A stretch of DNA of 64,000 bases from NCBI RefSeq assembly GCF_000702665.1, contig NZ_JNJA01000011.1, positions 1-64,000 of the forward strand, read 5' to 3'. Each line of letters begins with the position of its first letter. Position 1 is the stretch's first letter. The DNA is from Solidesulfovibrio alcoholivorans DSM 5433. Its GTDB lineage: Bacteria > Desulfobacterota > Desulfovibrionia > Desulfovibrionales > Desulfovibrionaceae. Both the position numbers and the translations under genes were made by a program. This document shows positions 26,283-35,385 of this stretch, one piece after another. The notes under the pieces were generated by a model. That model was not told the origin of the DNA. It worked only from the letters and a program-made list of their open reading frames with translations, and searched no databases.

Positions 26283-27593
26283 TCAGCGCATGGGGTAGGG
26301 GGATGTTTCCCGATGCGCAAGAATGTTGTCGGCAATCCGGTCGTAATAACCAGGAATGCGGTGATAGCCGCGGAGATAATGAAAGTTGCCGCACAACGGG
26401 TCCCGCATCCGCTCCAATCCGAAATTCACCCAGTCCCGCACGGCGACGGCGGCGGCCGGGACGTGGAAGCCCCCGGAGGGGCCGGCGGACTGAATGTCGG
26501 CGAGCACGATGTCCGCGACGCGTTCCAGGGCTGCGCCCGGGAGGTGCGTGCTGTAAAAGCGCGCCATGAACGCGTTCATGGCGGCGACGTCGAACGGCAC
26601 CGAAGCGGGATTGTCGATGTAATGCGCCAGTTCGTCAAAGCTTTTCGGGGCGCACGCCACCTTGCCGAGGAGTTCGTTGATGGAGTTGTAGTAGGCGAAC
26701 CCGTGCGTCCTGACCAACAGCCTGTCGATGAACAGCATGGGCACGCCCAGGAGGCAGGCTTCCCCAAGGGCCGTGGTCACGCTGCTGAGCACGATGTCCT
26801 GCCCGGCGGCCCAGCCCGGAAAATCCAAATGGTCGTCCACGCTGACGCGCCCCTCGTAGGCCGTGTTGTAGAAACACGCCTTCCCCCCCCGATGCACCTT
26901 GTACATCTGGGGCGCTTCCAGGGGATAGGGGCGCACCGACACCGCGTAGTCCGTTTCGGCGACGAGGTAATCGATGATCTTCGTGACCATCCCGAGCAGC
27001 TCCACCTCGAACTCCAGCGCCGACACCACGTCGGCCCGTCCGAAGGAGAGGTTCAGCGCGGAGTCGCCCCGGAAGTTGTTGAGGGTGAAGAAGTGGGTGC
27101 AGATGCCGACGGAGCGACGTGGCGCGCGGCCGGGGAAATAGCGGGCCAGGTCGAGGCGGGGGTGCCCGACGACCCGGACCTTGTCGCTCTCGAGGATCTC
27201 CCGGTACCTGCCCTGGTGCGCCTTGGCCTCATCGTCCAGCAGATACTGCCGCGTGCCCTCGCCCCACAGCAGAATGCGCCGCATCGCGCCGAAGTATTCC
27301 GGGAAGGAGACGAAAAACCGCTCGTCGTAGTTGGACGAGCATTGCCCCCCCTCGCCGGAGTAGCAGAAAAGCTGCACCCCGGGGGAGTACGGGGCGAACT
27401 GGGGGGTGTCGCCGCAACAGGGGTAGACCAGGGCCTGGGGCCGCCAGTGGCGCAGGTAGTGGAAGACCGAACGCTGGCTGCACACCACCACCGCGGCCCC
27501 GCTTTTGGCTTCGATGATTTTTTTGAGGACGTAATAGCTCGGCAGGTCCCGGCGCAGGGTCCGGGCCATGAGCAGGATGCGCGGACGGCTCAT
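26283..27593 (-). CDS. Putative surface-carbohydrate biosynthesis protein, GT-B type
   Basis: A 436-residue protein resembling the 'surface carbohydrate biosynthesis' family found beside nonulosonic acid genes, whose members look like GT-B glycosyltransferases. Visible spots are ILLWGEGTRQYL, VVGHPRLDLARYF and a C-terminal DIVLSSVTTALGEACLLGVP, which resembles the donor-binding part of CDP/CMP-sugar-using transferases. There is no signal peptide or membrane segment. The ATG at 27593 overlaps the stop of the amidotransferase-amidase gene (ATGA). It carries a run of eight C at 26883-26890. By context it may transfer the CMP-activated nonulosonic acid made by this locus; that is inference. Confidence 0.6.
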   Translation of the reverse strand: MSRPRILLMARTLRRDLPSYYVLKKIIEAKSGAAVVVCSQRSVFHYLRHWRPQALVYPCCGDTPQFAPYSPGVQLFCYSGEGGQCSSNYDERFFVSFPEYFGAMRRILLWGEGTRQYLLDDEAKAHQGRYREILESDKVRVVGHPRLDLARYFPGRAPRRSVGICTHFFTLNNFRGDSALNLSFGRADVVSALEFEVELLGMVTKIIDYLVAETDYAVSVRPYPLEAPQMYKVHRGGKACFYNTAYEGRVSVDDHLDFPGWAAGQDIVLSSVTTALGEACLLGVPMLFIDRLLVRTHGFAYYNSINELLGKVACAPKSFDELAHYIDNPASVPFDVAAMNAFMARFYSTHLPGAALERVADIVLADIQSAGPSGGFHVPAAAVAVRDWVNFGLERMRDPLCGNFHYLRGYHRIPGYYDRIADNILAHRETSPYPMR

Positions 27594-30217
27594 GCGCGCT
27601 CCCCGGAAGCGTCCTCCCGCGCCGCGGGCGCGAGGGGCGAGGGGCCGTCGGGCAGGAAGCCCTTGCGGCCCAGGGCGTCGATGCAGGCGAGCAGCAGCGG
27701 GTCGTTGTATTTGCGCGCCACGCACTGCACGCCGAAGGGCAGCCCGGCCGGCGAGACGAACGCCGGGGCGCTGACGGCCGGCAGGTGGGCCAGGGTCCAG
27801 ATGAGCGCGGGGTCGGGCAGTTCGAAGCGGTCGCGCAAGGGGGCTTCGCCGGCGGTCGCGAGGCTGATGCCCGCGTCGAAGCCGCGCATGAGCTCGTCCA
27901 TGGCCGCGATGCAGGTTTCCTGGTCGCGCAGGGCCTGGTTGTAGTCCAGGGCGGAAATGGCGCGCCCCTCGGCGATGATTTCGCGGATGACGTCGGACAG
28001 GTCGGTTTCGCTGCGCGATTCCTGGGCGAAGTAGTAGGCCAGGGAGCAGTGGTAGATGGTGCGGTGGATGTCGTGGGCGCGGCCGAGGATTTCCGGCAGC
28101 TCCGCCTCGACGACCTCGATGTCGGGGTCGGCGTCGAGCGCCCGGGCCAGATCGAGCAGGGCCTTCCGGGCGTAGTCGGGCGCGCCGGGGAAGGTGTGGG
28201 TTCTAAGCAGCGCCACGCGCCAGGGCCGGCCGGCCGGCTTGGTCTGGCGCCCGCGATCGGACAGGGCGGCGTCGCTGACGGGGTAGTTGCCGCCGTGGAC
28301 GCGCAGGGCCTGAAACAGCGGCGCGAGGCTGTCGCGCCGGGCGGCCAGGAAGCCCAGGGTGTCCAGGCTGTCGGTGGTCTTGAGGGTGCCGGTGCGCGGC
28401 AGCAGGCCGAAGCTGGGCTTGAAGCCGTAGACGCCGCAGAAGCTGGCCGGGCGGATGATGGAGCCGGCGGTCTGTGTGCCGAGCGCCGCCGGGACCATGC
28501 CCAGGGCCACGGCCACGGCCGAGCCCGAGGAGGACGTGCCCGGGGTGCGGGTCGCGTCGTGGGGGTTCACGGTCTTGCCCAGGGCGTGGACCGCGAATTC
28601 GGCGGTCACGGTTTTGCCCGCGACCACCGCGCCGGCGCGCTTGAGGTTGAAGACCAGGCGGGCGTCGTTGCCCGGGGTGAAGCCGCGCCACAGCGCGCTG
28701 CCCATCTCGGTGGGGTAGTCCTCGGTGTTGTAGGCGTCCTTGACGCCGATGGGCGCGCCTTCGAGCAGGCGCAGGGCCTGCCCCGGCACGAGGCGCGCGG
28801 TGAGCTCCCGTGCGGCGGCGCGCAGGCGTGCGGCGTCGAAGTGTTCGAAGGCCATGAACCGGGCGTCGAGCGCCTCCACGCGGCGGATGGTCGTCTCGGC
28901 CAGGTCGAGGGGGGTCAGCGCGCCGTCGGCCAGGTCCTGCACCAGTTCGGGCAGGCTGCGGCGCAGGAACAGGTCCGGTTCGGGTTCGCGGCGGGGCGCG
29001 CGGTTGCCGGCGACGAGCGGCGTGCCGTAGGTGGCGGTGTCCGTGCGGCGCAGGCGTTCGAGGAGCTGCTGGGCGAAGGGCAGGACGCGTTCCCGGTTGG
29101 GGGCCTGCTTGGGCAGCACGGGCATGTCGGCGTCGCGCAGCTTGCCCTGGCGCAGGCCGGCCATGATCTCGTAGAATTCCTCTTCGGTAAGGCCCGTGAA
29201 TTCCAGGAAATAATCCAGCGCCTCGGGACGTACCGGGTCGGTGCGCGCGATGAGGTCGAAGGCCTCCTCGCGGGTGAGCAGGCCGTTGCGCACGTCCACC
29301 GAGCCCTGGAAGGTCGCCCGGCCGAAGCCGCGCTTGAGGTAGCAGGTGAAGTCGTGCATGCCGGGCATGACGCATTCGGCGCTCTTGTAGCCCTTGTAGC
29401 TGTTTTCCATCTGGGTCTCGCGCCAGCCGTAGACGTCGCGTACGAGCTCGGTGTGGCGTTCGTCGTCCCAGAACATGTAGTCGCCGAGGTGCATGCCCTG
29501 GATGCCCGCGGCCTCGCATTCCTCGGCGCTCGGCAGCTGGAAGGGGTGGACGTCCTTGGCGCTGACCGTGTCGCAGACCATTTCATCGGGCGTACGCCTG
29601 GCGGAAATCTTGGTGAAATATTCCCGGTCGTAGCGAATGGGGTTGTTGTAGTCGGTCAGGCCCTGGCCCTCGGAGGCGGATTCGCCGTAGACGAGCAGCG
29701 GAATGCCGAAGCGCACGGCCACCTGCAGGGGGAACGCGCCGCAGCCGCTGTGGCAGTGCCAGCAGGTGTCGCCGATCTCGCGCAGGGACTTCGCGGCCAG
29801 GCGGTTGACCAGGTCCCGGTTGGGCGTGAACATCACATGGTCGAGGTTGAACGTCTCCAGGAGGTTCACGAGGTTGTACCACCCGGTTTCGCTGTACCAG
29901 TTGTGATTGAACGTCACGGCCAGGGGCTTCATGTTGTAGACCTTGACCAGCACGTGGGCCTGGAACATGCTGTCCTTGCCCCCGCTGATCGGCAACACGC
30001 AGTCGTAGTTGTTGCCCGCCGCGGCCTTGGCCTTGGCGAAGATCTCCCGCAGCTGCCTTTCCCGTGCCACCCAGTCGATGTGCATCTTCTGTTCCGAGGA
30101 CTGGCAGGCCCGGCAGATGCCCAGGGCGTCATGCACCGTGCCTTCCTCGGTTTCGGGCATGCAGCAGCGCACGCAGTAGCGCAGGTCGCGGAACAGGGGT
30201 TTTCCTCTGTGGTTCAA
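27590..30217 (-). CDS. Fusion of N-acetyl sugar amidotransferase (PseA/WbpG family) and GatA-like amidase
   Basis: An 875-residue two-domain protein. Residues 1 to about 370 match sugar amidotransferases: zinc-type cysteines at 15, 18, 35 and 38, the ATP pyrophosphatase loop SGGKDS at 78-83 and CWHCHSGCG. Residues about 420-860 are a complete amidase-signature domain: Lys of IGVKDAYN at about 493, the cis-Ser region GTSSSGSA at about 560 and the nucleophile Ser of GTQTAGSIIRPA at about 585. In known systems PseA/WbpG receives ammonia from HisH through HisF; here a glutamine- or amide-splitting amidase is built in. The start is TTG at 30217 with AAGGAG seven bases ahead and a TTGA overlap with the previous gene. 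Expected product: an acetamidino sugar. Ammonia coupling between the halves is inferred. Confidence 0.85.
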   Translation of the reverse strand: MNHRGKPLFRDLRYCVRCCMPETEEGTVHDALGICRACQSSEQKMHIDWVARERQLREIFAKAKAAAGNNYDCVLPISGGKDSMFQAHVLVKVYNMKPLAVTFNHNWYSETGWYNLVNLLETFNLDHVMFTPNRDLVNRLAAKSLREIGDTCWHCHSGCGAFPLQVAVRFGIPLLVYGESASEGQGLTDYNNPIRYDREYFTKISARRTPDEMVCDTVSAKDVHPFQLPSAEECEAAGIQGMHLGDYMFWDDERHTELVRDVYGWRETQMENSYKGYKSAECVMPGMHDFTCYLKRGFGRATFQGSVDVRNGLLTREEAFDLIARTDPVRPEALDYFLEFTGLTEEEFYEIMAGLRQGKLRDADMPVLPKQAPNRERVLPFAQQLLERLRRTDTATYGTPLVAGNRAPRREPEPDLFLRRSLPELVQDLADGALTPLDLAETTIRRVEALDARFMAFEHFDAARLRAAARELTARLVPGQALRLLEGAPIGVKDAYNTEDYPTEMGSALWRGFTPGNDARLVFNLKRAGAVVAGKTVTAEFAVHALGKTVNPHDATRTPGTSSSGSAVAVALGMVPAALGTQTAGSIIRPASFCGVYGFKPSFGLLPRTGTLKTTDSLDTLGFLAARRDSLAPLFQALRVHGGNYPVSDAALSDRGRQTKPAGRPWRVALLRTHTFPGAPDYARKALLDLARALDADPDIEVVEAELPEILGRAHDIHRTIYHCSLAYYFAQESRSETDLSDVIREIIAEGRAISALDYNQALRDQETCIAAMDELMRGFDAGISLATAGEAPLRDRFELPDPALIWTLAHLPAVSAPAFVSPAGLPFGVQCVARKYNDPLLLACIDALGRKGFLPDGPSPLAPAAREDASGERA

Positions 30218-30765
30218 CGGCGTTCTCCTTGAAATTCAGGGGCGCGGAAGGCCGCCATGCAGACGACGTCCTCCTCTTTCCCGTCCACGAGGTAATGGCG
30301 GCGGCGCACGCCGTCCTCCGCCATGCCCGAGGCGCGCATGACGGCGAGCATGGGGCGGTTGGCGGCAAGCGTCCCGGCCGCGACCTTGCGCAGGCCGCCC
30401 GGTCCGAGCAGCCAGGCGAGCCCCGTCTTCCAGGCGTCGAGCCCGAACCCCCGGCCCCGGCCCTCGCCGAGCAGGATGGTCAGGTCGGCCAGGGCGTTGG
30501 CCGGGTCCACGTAGGCGGCGAGGTTGCCCACGTGCCCGAGGGACGCGGCCTCCACGGCCCAGAGGTGGTGCGGCGGCCGGGTCATGGCCGCGGTCCAGTC
30601 GCGGCAGCTCTCCAGGGTGTGGCTGCGGTGGCGCTGCTCGCTGAAGCGCACGGTCTGCGGATCGTTGAGCCAGGACACGTAGCGCGCGGTGAGGTGTTGC
30701 GGCCCGAAGGGGCGCAGGACGATCCGCTCGCCGTCAAGCAGGGGGGTCGCGACCACGTCAGGCAA
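30214..30765 (-). CDS. GNAT N-acetyltransferase, RimJ/RimL-like
   Basis: A 183-residue protein. ERIVLRPFGPQHL and YVSWLNDPQTVRF at the start and GEGRGRGFGLDAWKTGLAWL (the acetyl-CoA loop, residues 100-119) fit GNAT sugar acyltransferases of the RimJ/PseH kind. It would acylate an amino sugar in the pathway. The start is TTG at 30765, eight bases before the end of the DegT gene; a GTG at 30756 is an alternative. It is coupled to the amidotransferase gene by TTGA. Confidence 0.78.
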   Translation of the reverse strand: MPDVVATPLLDGERIVLRPFGPQHLTARYVSWLNDPQTVRFSEQRHRSHTLESCRDWTAAMTRPPHHLWAVEAASLGHVGNLAAYVDPANALADLTILLGEGRGRGFGLDAWKTGLAWLLGPGGLRKVAAGTLAANRPMLAVMRASGMAEDGVRRRHYLVDGKEEDVVCMAAFRAPEFQGERR

Positions 30766-32059
30766 GCTCGCTGCGGTGTTCCCAGACCTTGGCGAAGGCT
30801 TCCGCCACGTCGGCCAGATCGTCCCGGGTCATGCCCGGGCGCATGAGCTCGTGGGTGAAAAGGTCGCGTTCGTGCAGCCGCTCCACCACCGGGCAGATGC
30901 CCTTGTCGTAGCGGGCCTCGCCTTCGTACCAGGGCTTGGCGAAGGGGTAGCCCCGGGAGCCGAAGGCGATGCGTTTCTGGAAAAGGGGCTGGAGGTACAG
31001 CGGCTTGACGTAGCCGCAGCCGATGTTCACGCCCTCGGTTTCGCGCAGCGCCGTGGGGGCGAGTTCGGCCCGGACGGCGTCCATGAAGCGGTCCCGGGAC
31101 ACGCCGGCCACATCCTCGCGGAACAGGCAGGCGTGGACGTAGAAGGCGTGGCCGCAGCCCTGCCGCACCAGCGGCGGCACGATGGCCGGGATGGCGGCCA
31201 GGCGCTCGGCCAGGAAGGCGCAGTTGGCCTGCCGCCGCTCCAGCAGGGGGCCGAGCTTTCGCAGCTGGCAGCGCCCGATGGCGGCTTGCGGCTCGGTCAG
31301 GCGGTAGTTGAACCCGACCATGTTGACCAGGTCCGTGACGCCCTTGTCCTCGACCACGGCTTCGGCGTGGTTGCGGATCAGGCGGACCTTTTCCGCCAGG
31401 GCGTCGTCGTCGGTGGCCACGACGCCGCCTTCGCCGGTGTGGATGTGCTTGTGGTAGTTGAGGGAATAGACGCCGATGTCGGCGAGTCCCCCGGCGTGGC
31501 GCTTGCCATGGGTCGCGCCCGGGGCCTGGGCCGCGTCCTCGATGACGCGCAGGCCGTGCTTTCTGGCGACGGCGTTGACGGCGTCGGCGTCGTAGGGCTG
31601 GCCGAACAGGTCCACGGCCATGATCGCCCGGGTGCGCGGGGTGATGGCCGCCTCCACGGCGGCCGGGTCGATGCAGAAGCAGTCGGGTTCGATGTCGGCG
31701 AACACGGGCACGGCCCCGTAGACGAGGGGCGCGGTGGCCGTGGCGGCCATGGTGTAGGGCGGGACGATGATCTCCTCGCCCGGCTCCGTGCCGATGGCCC
31801 CGACCGCGGCGTACAGGCCCGAGGTGCAGGAGTTGACGGCGATGGCGTGCTTGACGCCGAAGTACGCGGCCCATTCCTCTTCGAAGGCCCGGACCTCGGG
31901 TCCGCCGTAGAAGTCGTCGTGCCAGCAGCCGAGGTAGCGCGAGAGCACGCCGGTATCGAGCACGCGGGCCACGGCCGCCTTCTCTTCCTCGCCGATGACT
32001 TCATAAGCGGGAAAAGGGCTGGTCCGGACCGGCGCGCCGCCGTGAATGGCCAGTTTCAT
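30758..32059 (-). CDS. DegT/DnrJ/EryC1-family sugar aminotransferase
   Basis: A 433-residue PLP enzyme. AVNSCTSGLYAAVGAIGTEPGEE, split by the usual pyrophosphate-binding residues, is followed by VIEDAAQAPGA and the Schiff-base lysine K204 in SLNYHKHIHTGEGG. It transfers an amino group, normally from glutamate, to a keto sugar nucleotide. At 433 residues it is longer than PseC-type enzymes (about 380) because of an extended C-terminal part (FGSRGYPFAKPWYE). That type is found with oxidoreductase-generated keto sugars, and the Gfo/Idh/MocA gene two positions upstream fits. It overlaps the genes on both sides (ATGA and eight bases). Confidence 0.85.
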   Translation of the reverse strand: MKLAIHGGAPVRTSPFPAYEVIGEEEKAAVARVLDTGVLSRYLGCWHDDFYGGPEVRAFEEEWAAYFGVKHAIAVNSCTSGLYAAVGAIGTEPGEEIIVPPYTMAATATAPLVYGAVPVFADIEPDCFCIDPAAVEAAITPRTRAIMAVDLFGQPYDADAVNAVARKHGLRVIEDAAQAPGATHGKRHAGGLADIGVYSLNYHKHIHTGEGGVVATDDDALAEKVRLIRNHAEAVVEDKGVTDLVNMVGFNYRLTEPQAAIGRCQLRKLGPLLERRQANCAFLAERLAAIPAIVPPLVRQGCGHAFYVHACLFREDVAGVSRDRFMDAVRAELAPTALRETEGVNIGCGYVKPLYLQPLFQKRIAFGSRGYPFAKPWYEGEARYDKGICPVVERLHERDLFTHELMRPGMTRDDLADVAEAFAKVWEHRSELA

Positions 32060-33036
32060 ATCGGTTCGTCCATGGTTGGGGGCATGCCTAGGATGGTTGC
32101 GAAAATGTCGGGCAGGGCGTTGGCATGCCGTATTTCCTTGTGCGGCAGGGAGCATCGGCGCTTGGCAGCGGGGGGAAAGTAGCTGAAAACCGGTTTCCCC
32201 GCAACCAGGGCGATGACCAGGGCCATGCTTTCCGCGCCGACCACGGCGTCGGCCCAGGCCAGGTCGTCGAGGAGGTCGCGGTTGGGCGACAGCGACAGGC
32301 GGTCGCAGGCGGCCACGGCGGGCGCGTACTTGGCCGGGTCCTCGTTGGGGTGCGGGCGCAGGCGCACGCGAAGCGGCAGCCCGCGCGCCGCCCGGGCCAG
32401 CGCGTCGAGGAGCGTGAACTCGTCGAACCCCAGGCGGTCGGCGTCGGCGTAGGTGTCGGCGTTGTCCCCGGCCACGGGCTCGCACACCCAGAGCACGCGG
32501 CGCTCCCCGGCCGGCGCGGCCGGGGAGCGCCTGGCGCGCAGCGCCTCGCGCACCGCGGCAAGGTAGTGGTTTTCCTCCAGGCGCAGCCGCTCCCGGGGAA
32601 AGCCCTGGGCCAGGGCCAGTTCCCGCGCGTAGGCGTCGGCCACCACCACGAGGTCGGGCAGGTGTTGCGCCCAGTCGTCCGGGATGGCCGCCCACAGGCG
32701 CGTGGGCAGGAAGCGTTCGCGGTAGTTGACCCAGTGGTCGAGGAAGGCGGCGCAGCGCACGCCGCGCTCCCGCGCCAGGGCCATGGCCCGGCGCTCGAGG
32801 TCGGGCATCCAGCTCGTGGAGACGAGCACCTGGTCCCGGGCGGGATCGAGGGCGGCCACGGCGGAAAGGCCCACGCGGCGCACGTCGCCGAGCCGGGCCG
32901 GGAAGATGTCCGCCGCCGGTCCCTCGAGGACATAGCGCACCTCCCGTCCGGACAGGCGCGCCCGGATGAACGCGGACAGCACCTGCGCGCCGCCGGCCTC
33001 GCAGGAAACCGCGACGGTCAGGCCGGGAACGTCCAT
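32056..33036 (-). CDS. Putative GT-B-type glycosyltransferase or related sugar-nucleotide protein
   Basis: A 326-residue soluble protein that I cannot place in a family with certainty. The N-terminus TVAVSCEAGGAQVLSAFI and a late segment DAVVGAESMALVIALVAGKP have the shape of the two GT-B Rossmann halves, the second like the donor site of CMP- or UDP-sugar transferases. LRVRLRPHPNEDP resembles the basic/His segment of polysialyltransferase-like and CDP-glycerol-like proteins. It is coupled to the DegT gene (ATGA) and overlaps the oxidoreductase gene by 19 bases. A transferase for the amino sugar made by this block is a reasonable guess. Confidence 0.5.
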   Translation of the reverse strand: MDVPGLTVAVSCEAGGAQVLSAFIRARLSGREVRYVLEGPAADIFPARLGDVRRVGLSAVAALDPARDQVLVSTSWMPDLERRAMALARERGVRCAAFLDHWVNYRERFLPTRLWAAIPDDWAQHLPDLVVVADAYARELALAQGFPRERLRLEENHYLAAVREALRARRSPAAPAGERRVLWVCEPVAGDNADTYADADRLGFDEFTLLDALARAARGLPLRVRLRPHPNEDPAKYAPAVAACDRLSLSPNRDLLDDLAWADAVVGAESMALVIALVAGKPVFSYFPPAAKRRCSLPHKEIRHANALPDIFATILGMPPTMDEPI

Positions 33037-34001
33037 CGGCGTGCGAGCTCCCGGCACAGGTCGAGGGTGGCCAGGGCCGAGTCGCCGTCGGAGACGGGCG
33101 CTTCCAGGCCCGCGAGCACGCGCGCGATGTGCGCGGCCACGTGGCTCTGGCCCTGTTCGTATTCCCCGGGCGCGACCAGGGAGCGGCCGGCGGCCAGGGC
33201 CCGGCAGTCCGGGAAATGCGGGTCCGGCCCGGCGGGGTGGAAGCTGACCGCCCGGCCGAAGTCGGCGTAGCGCACAGCGCCCCCGGCAAAAAGCAGTTCC
33301 AGGTCGGCGTGGGCGTAGTCCGCCCCGGTCAGGGCCTGGCAGACGCAGGCCGCGCCGGAAAATTCCAGGAAGAAATCCACGGCGTCGGGATCGGCCGCGG
33401 CCCGGCCGGGCCGGGGCAGCACGCCGCAGGCGTCGGGTTCGCCGAACAGCAGGCGCAGCAGGTCCACGAAGTGGGCGGCGTTGTGGGCCAGCCCGCCGCT
33501 GTAGGCCAGGCGTCCGGCCAAAAGCGGCCCGAGGCCCCCGCCCGCGAGCAGTTCGCGGATACGGGCCACGGCCGGCTCGCAGCGGCGGTGGTAGTTGACG
33601 CAAAGCGTGACGCCGCGCGCGCGGCAGGCCGCGACCATCTCCCGGCCCGCGTCCGCGTCCGTGGCCAGGGGCTTTTCCACGAGAAGCAGGCGCGGCGAAA
33701 GTTCCAGGCACTGCCGCACCTGCTCCGGGCGGCCCTCGGGGGGGGTGGCCAGCACGACGAGGTCGGGCGGCCCGGGCAGGGCGGCGGGGATGGCCGCGAA
33801 AGCCGGCAGGCCGGTTGCGGCGGCGAAGCGGGCGCGTCTGTCCGGGGCGGGGTCCACGCCTCCGAGCAGGCGCAGGGACGGCTGGCGCAGCAGGGCGCGG
33901 GCGTGGGTCAGGACCAGATCCGGCGCGCCGTCGGCGTCGTAAAGAAACCCGATGCGCCCGAGGCCCACGAGCAGCGCGGAAAACGTGCGGCCGTCGTCCA
34001 T
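33018..34001 (-). CDS. Gfo/Idh/MocA-family sugar oxidoreductase
   Basis: A 327-residue protein. LLVGLGRIGFLYD at residues 10-22 is the NAD-binding start; LLVEKPLATD gives the EKP motif and NAAHFVDLLRLLFG the usual active-site helix with His and Asp. These enzymes oxidise or reduce a hydroxyl/keto group of a sugar nucleotide. Together with the DegT aminotransferase it could form a keto-then-amino module. A run of eight G occurs at 33738-33745. The substrate is unknown. Confidence 0.82.
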   Translation of the reverse strand: MDDGRTFSALLVGLGRIGFLYDADGAPDLVLTHARALLRQPSLRLLGGVDPAPDRRARFAAATGLPAFAAIPAALPGPPDLVVLATPPEGRPEQVRQCLELSPRLLLVEKPLATDADAGREMVAACRARGVTLCVNYHRRCEPAVARIRELLAGGGLGPLLAGRLAYSGGLAHNAAHFVDLLRLLFGEPDACGVLPRPGRAAADPDAVDFFLEFSGAACVCQALTGADYAHADLELLFAGGAVRYADFGRAVSFHPAGPDPHFPDCRALAAGRSLVAPGEYEQGQSHVAAHIARVLAGLEAPVSDGDSALATLDLCRELARRWTFPA

Positions 34002-34005
34002 GGGC

Positions 34006-34752
34006 CTAGACCTCTTTGCGGGCCACGTGGCGGTTGATGGCGGCCAGTTCGGGCCGGGCGTCGAGCAGGGCCAGGATGTCGGCGCAGGAAAAGACCGGAT
34101 TGGCCGGGTAGAGCGCCTCGGCGACCGCGGCCAGCAGGCGGTAGTCGTCGGCCTCGTCCAGGGTGAGCCCGAGTTCGGGGCGGCGCAGGGCGGGCGGCGC
34201 GGGCAGGTGGAGCTTGCGGAAGCGTTCGGGCTGGCGGCGGATGAACCAGCTCACGTGCTCGCGGTCCTCGGGACTTGTACCCTCGCGGTCGGCCAGGGCC
34301 AGCAGCTCGCGGGAGAAGACCTGGGCGTCCATGCCGACGGGAAAGGACACGGGGTCCACGTTGGAGGCGTAGTCGCAGTCGTTTAAGAGGTACAGGTCGA
34401 TGACCTGGGCGGTGATCTCGGGATCGAGCAGGGGGCAGTCGGCGGTGATCTCCACCACGAGGTCGGCCCCGGCCTCGCCGGCGGCGCCGAGCACCCGCGA
34501 CAGGACGTCGTGCTCCGAGCCCCGGAAGACGCCGACGCCGAGCCTGCGGCCCAGGGCGGCCACGGGGTCGTCCGCGGCGTTGGCCGTGGTGGCCAGGACG
34601 ATGGCGTCCAGGCGGCGCACCCGCGACAGGCGCTCGACCAGGATTTCCAGGAAGGGCTTGCCGCAGGCGGGCATGAGCACCTTGCCGGGCAGGCGCGACG
34701 AGGTCATGCGGCATTCCACCGTGGCCACGATCCTCGGGCGGTCTTGAGACAT
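34006..34752 (-). CDS. Cytidylyltransferase of the SpsF type
   Basis: A 248-residue nucleotidyltransferase. VATVECRMTSSRLPGKVLMP has the signature RMxSxRLPGK of CMP-acid-sugar synthetases; ITADCPLLDPEI carries the metal-binding aspartates. Nearby families activate pseudaminic, legionaminic or KDO acids with CTP. Since no classical PseF is present, this gene or the fused domain at 38074 probably makes the CMP-sugar. GAGGA lies seven bases before the ATG. Confidence 0.82.
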   Translation of the reverse strand: MSQDRPRIVATVECRMTSSRLPGKVLMPACGKPFLEILVERLSRVRRLDAIVLATTANAADDPVAALGRRLGVGVFRGSEHDVLSRVLGAAGEAGADLVVEITADCPLLDPEITAQVIDLYLLNDCDYASNVDPVSFPVGMDAQVFSRELLALADREGTSPEDREHVSWFIRRQPERFRKLHLPAPPALRRPELGLTLDEADDYRLLAAVAEALYPANPVFSCADILALLDARPELAAINRHVARKEV

Positions 34753-34755
34753 GTC

Positions 34756-35379
34756 TTATTCCTCGTTTCGGGTCGAAAACGTCGGCGGCAGGTCGCCGAG
34801 CAGGGCCGGGTCGGGCCGGAATTCGTCGCGCAGGATTCCCATGAGCACGTGGTCCACGCGGCGGCCGTCGTAGGCGACGAGCTTGCCGCGCAGCCGGCCT
34901 TCCTCGGCGAAGCCGTTGTTGCGAAAGACCCGGGCCGAGCCCTCGTGGCCGTCGTAGAAGCCGCCGTAGATCTTGGCCAGCCCCTCCTCGGCGAACATGT
35001 ACCAGCACACGGCGTGCACGGCCTCGGTGGCGTAGCCGCGCCCCCGTGCCCCGGGGTGGCCGATGACGAAGGACAGCTCGGCGAAGCCGTGGCGGCGGTC
35101 GATGCGCGGCAGGGTGACCGTGCCCGCAAGGCGCGTCCCGCCCTCGTCGTAGACCCCGAAATGCTTGGCGGATTCGATGTCCGCCAGTCGCGCCGCGACG
35201 TAATCCCGCACGCGCTCGGGCGTCTGGGGGACGAAGCGGATTTCCAGGTATTTCGTGGTGTCCGGGTCGTTGAGCCAGGCCACGTAGGCCGGAGAGACGT
35301 CAGCCGGAGCGATGTCGCGCAGCACGAGGCGGCGGGTTTCGAGGCGCGGCAGGCGGCCGGGGCGCGTGACCACGTGCAC
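34756..35379 (-). CDS. GNAT N-acetyltransferase, RimJ/RimL-like
   Basis: A 207-residue acyltransferase. LETRRLVLRDIAPADVSPAY begins the fold, and IGHPGARGRGYATEAVHAV is the acetyl-CoA loop. The length and sequence suggest action on an amino sugar rather than ribosomal protein. It starts with GTG, six bases after the HisF-like gene, and precedes the cytidylyltransferase by three bases. It may N-acylate a nonulosonic acid precursor. Confidence 0.78.
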   Translation of the reverse strand: MHVVTRPGRLPRLETRRLVLRDIAPADVSPAYVAWLNDPDTTKYLEIRFVPQTPERVRDYVAARLADIESAKHFGVYDEGGTRLAGTVTLPRIDRRHGFAELSFVIGHPGARGRGYATEAVHAVCWYMFAEEGLAKIYGGFYDGHEGSARVFRNNGFAEEGRLRGKLVAYDGRRVDHVLMGILRDEFRPDPALLGDLPPTFSTRNEE

Positions 35380-35385
35380 GGCGGC

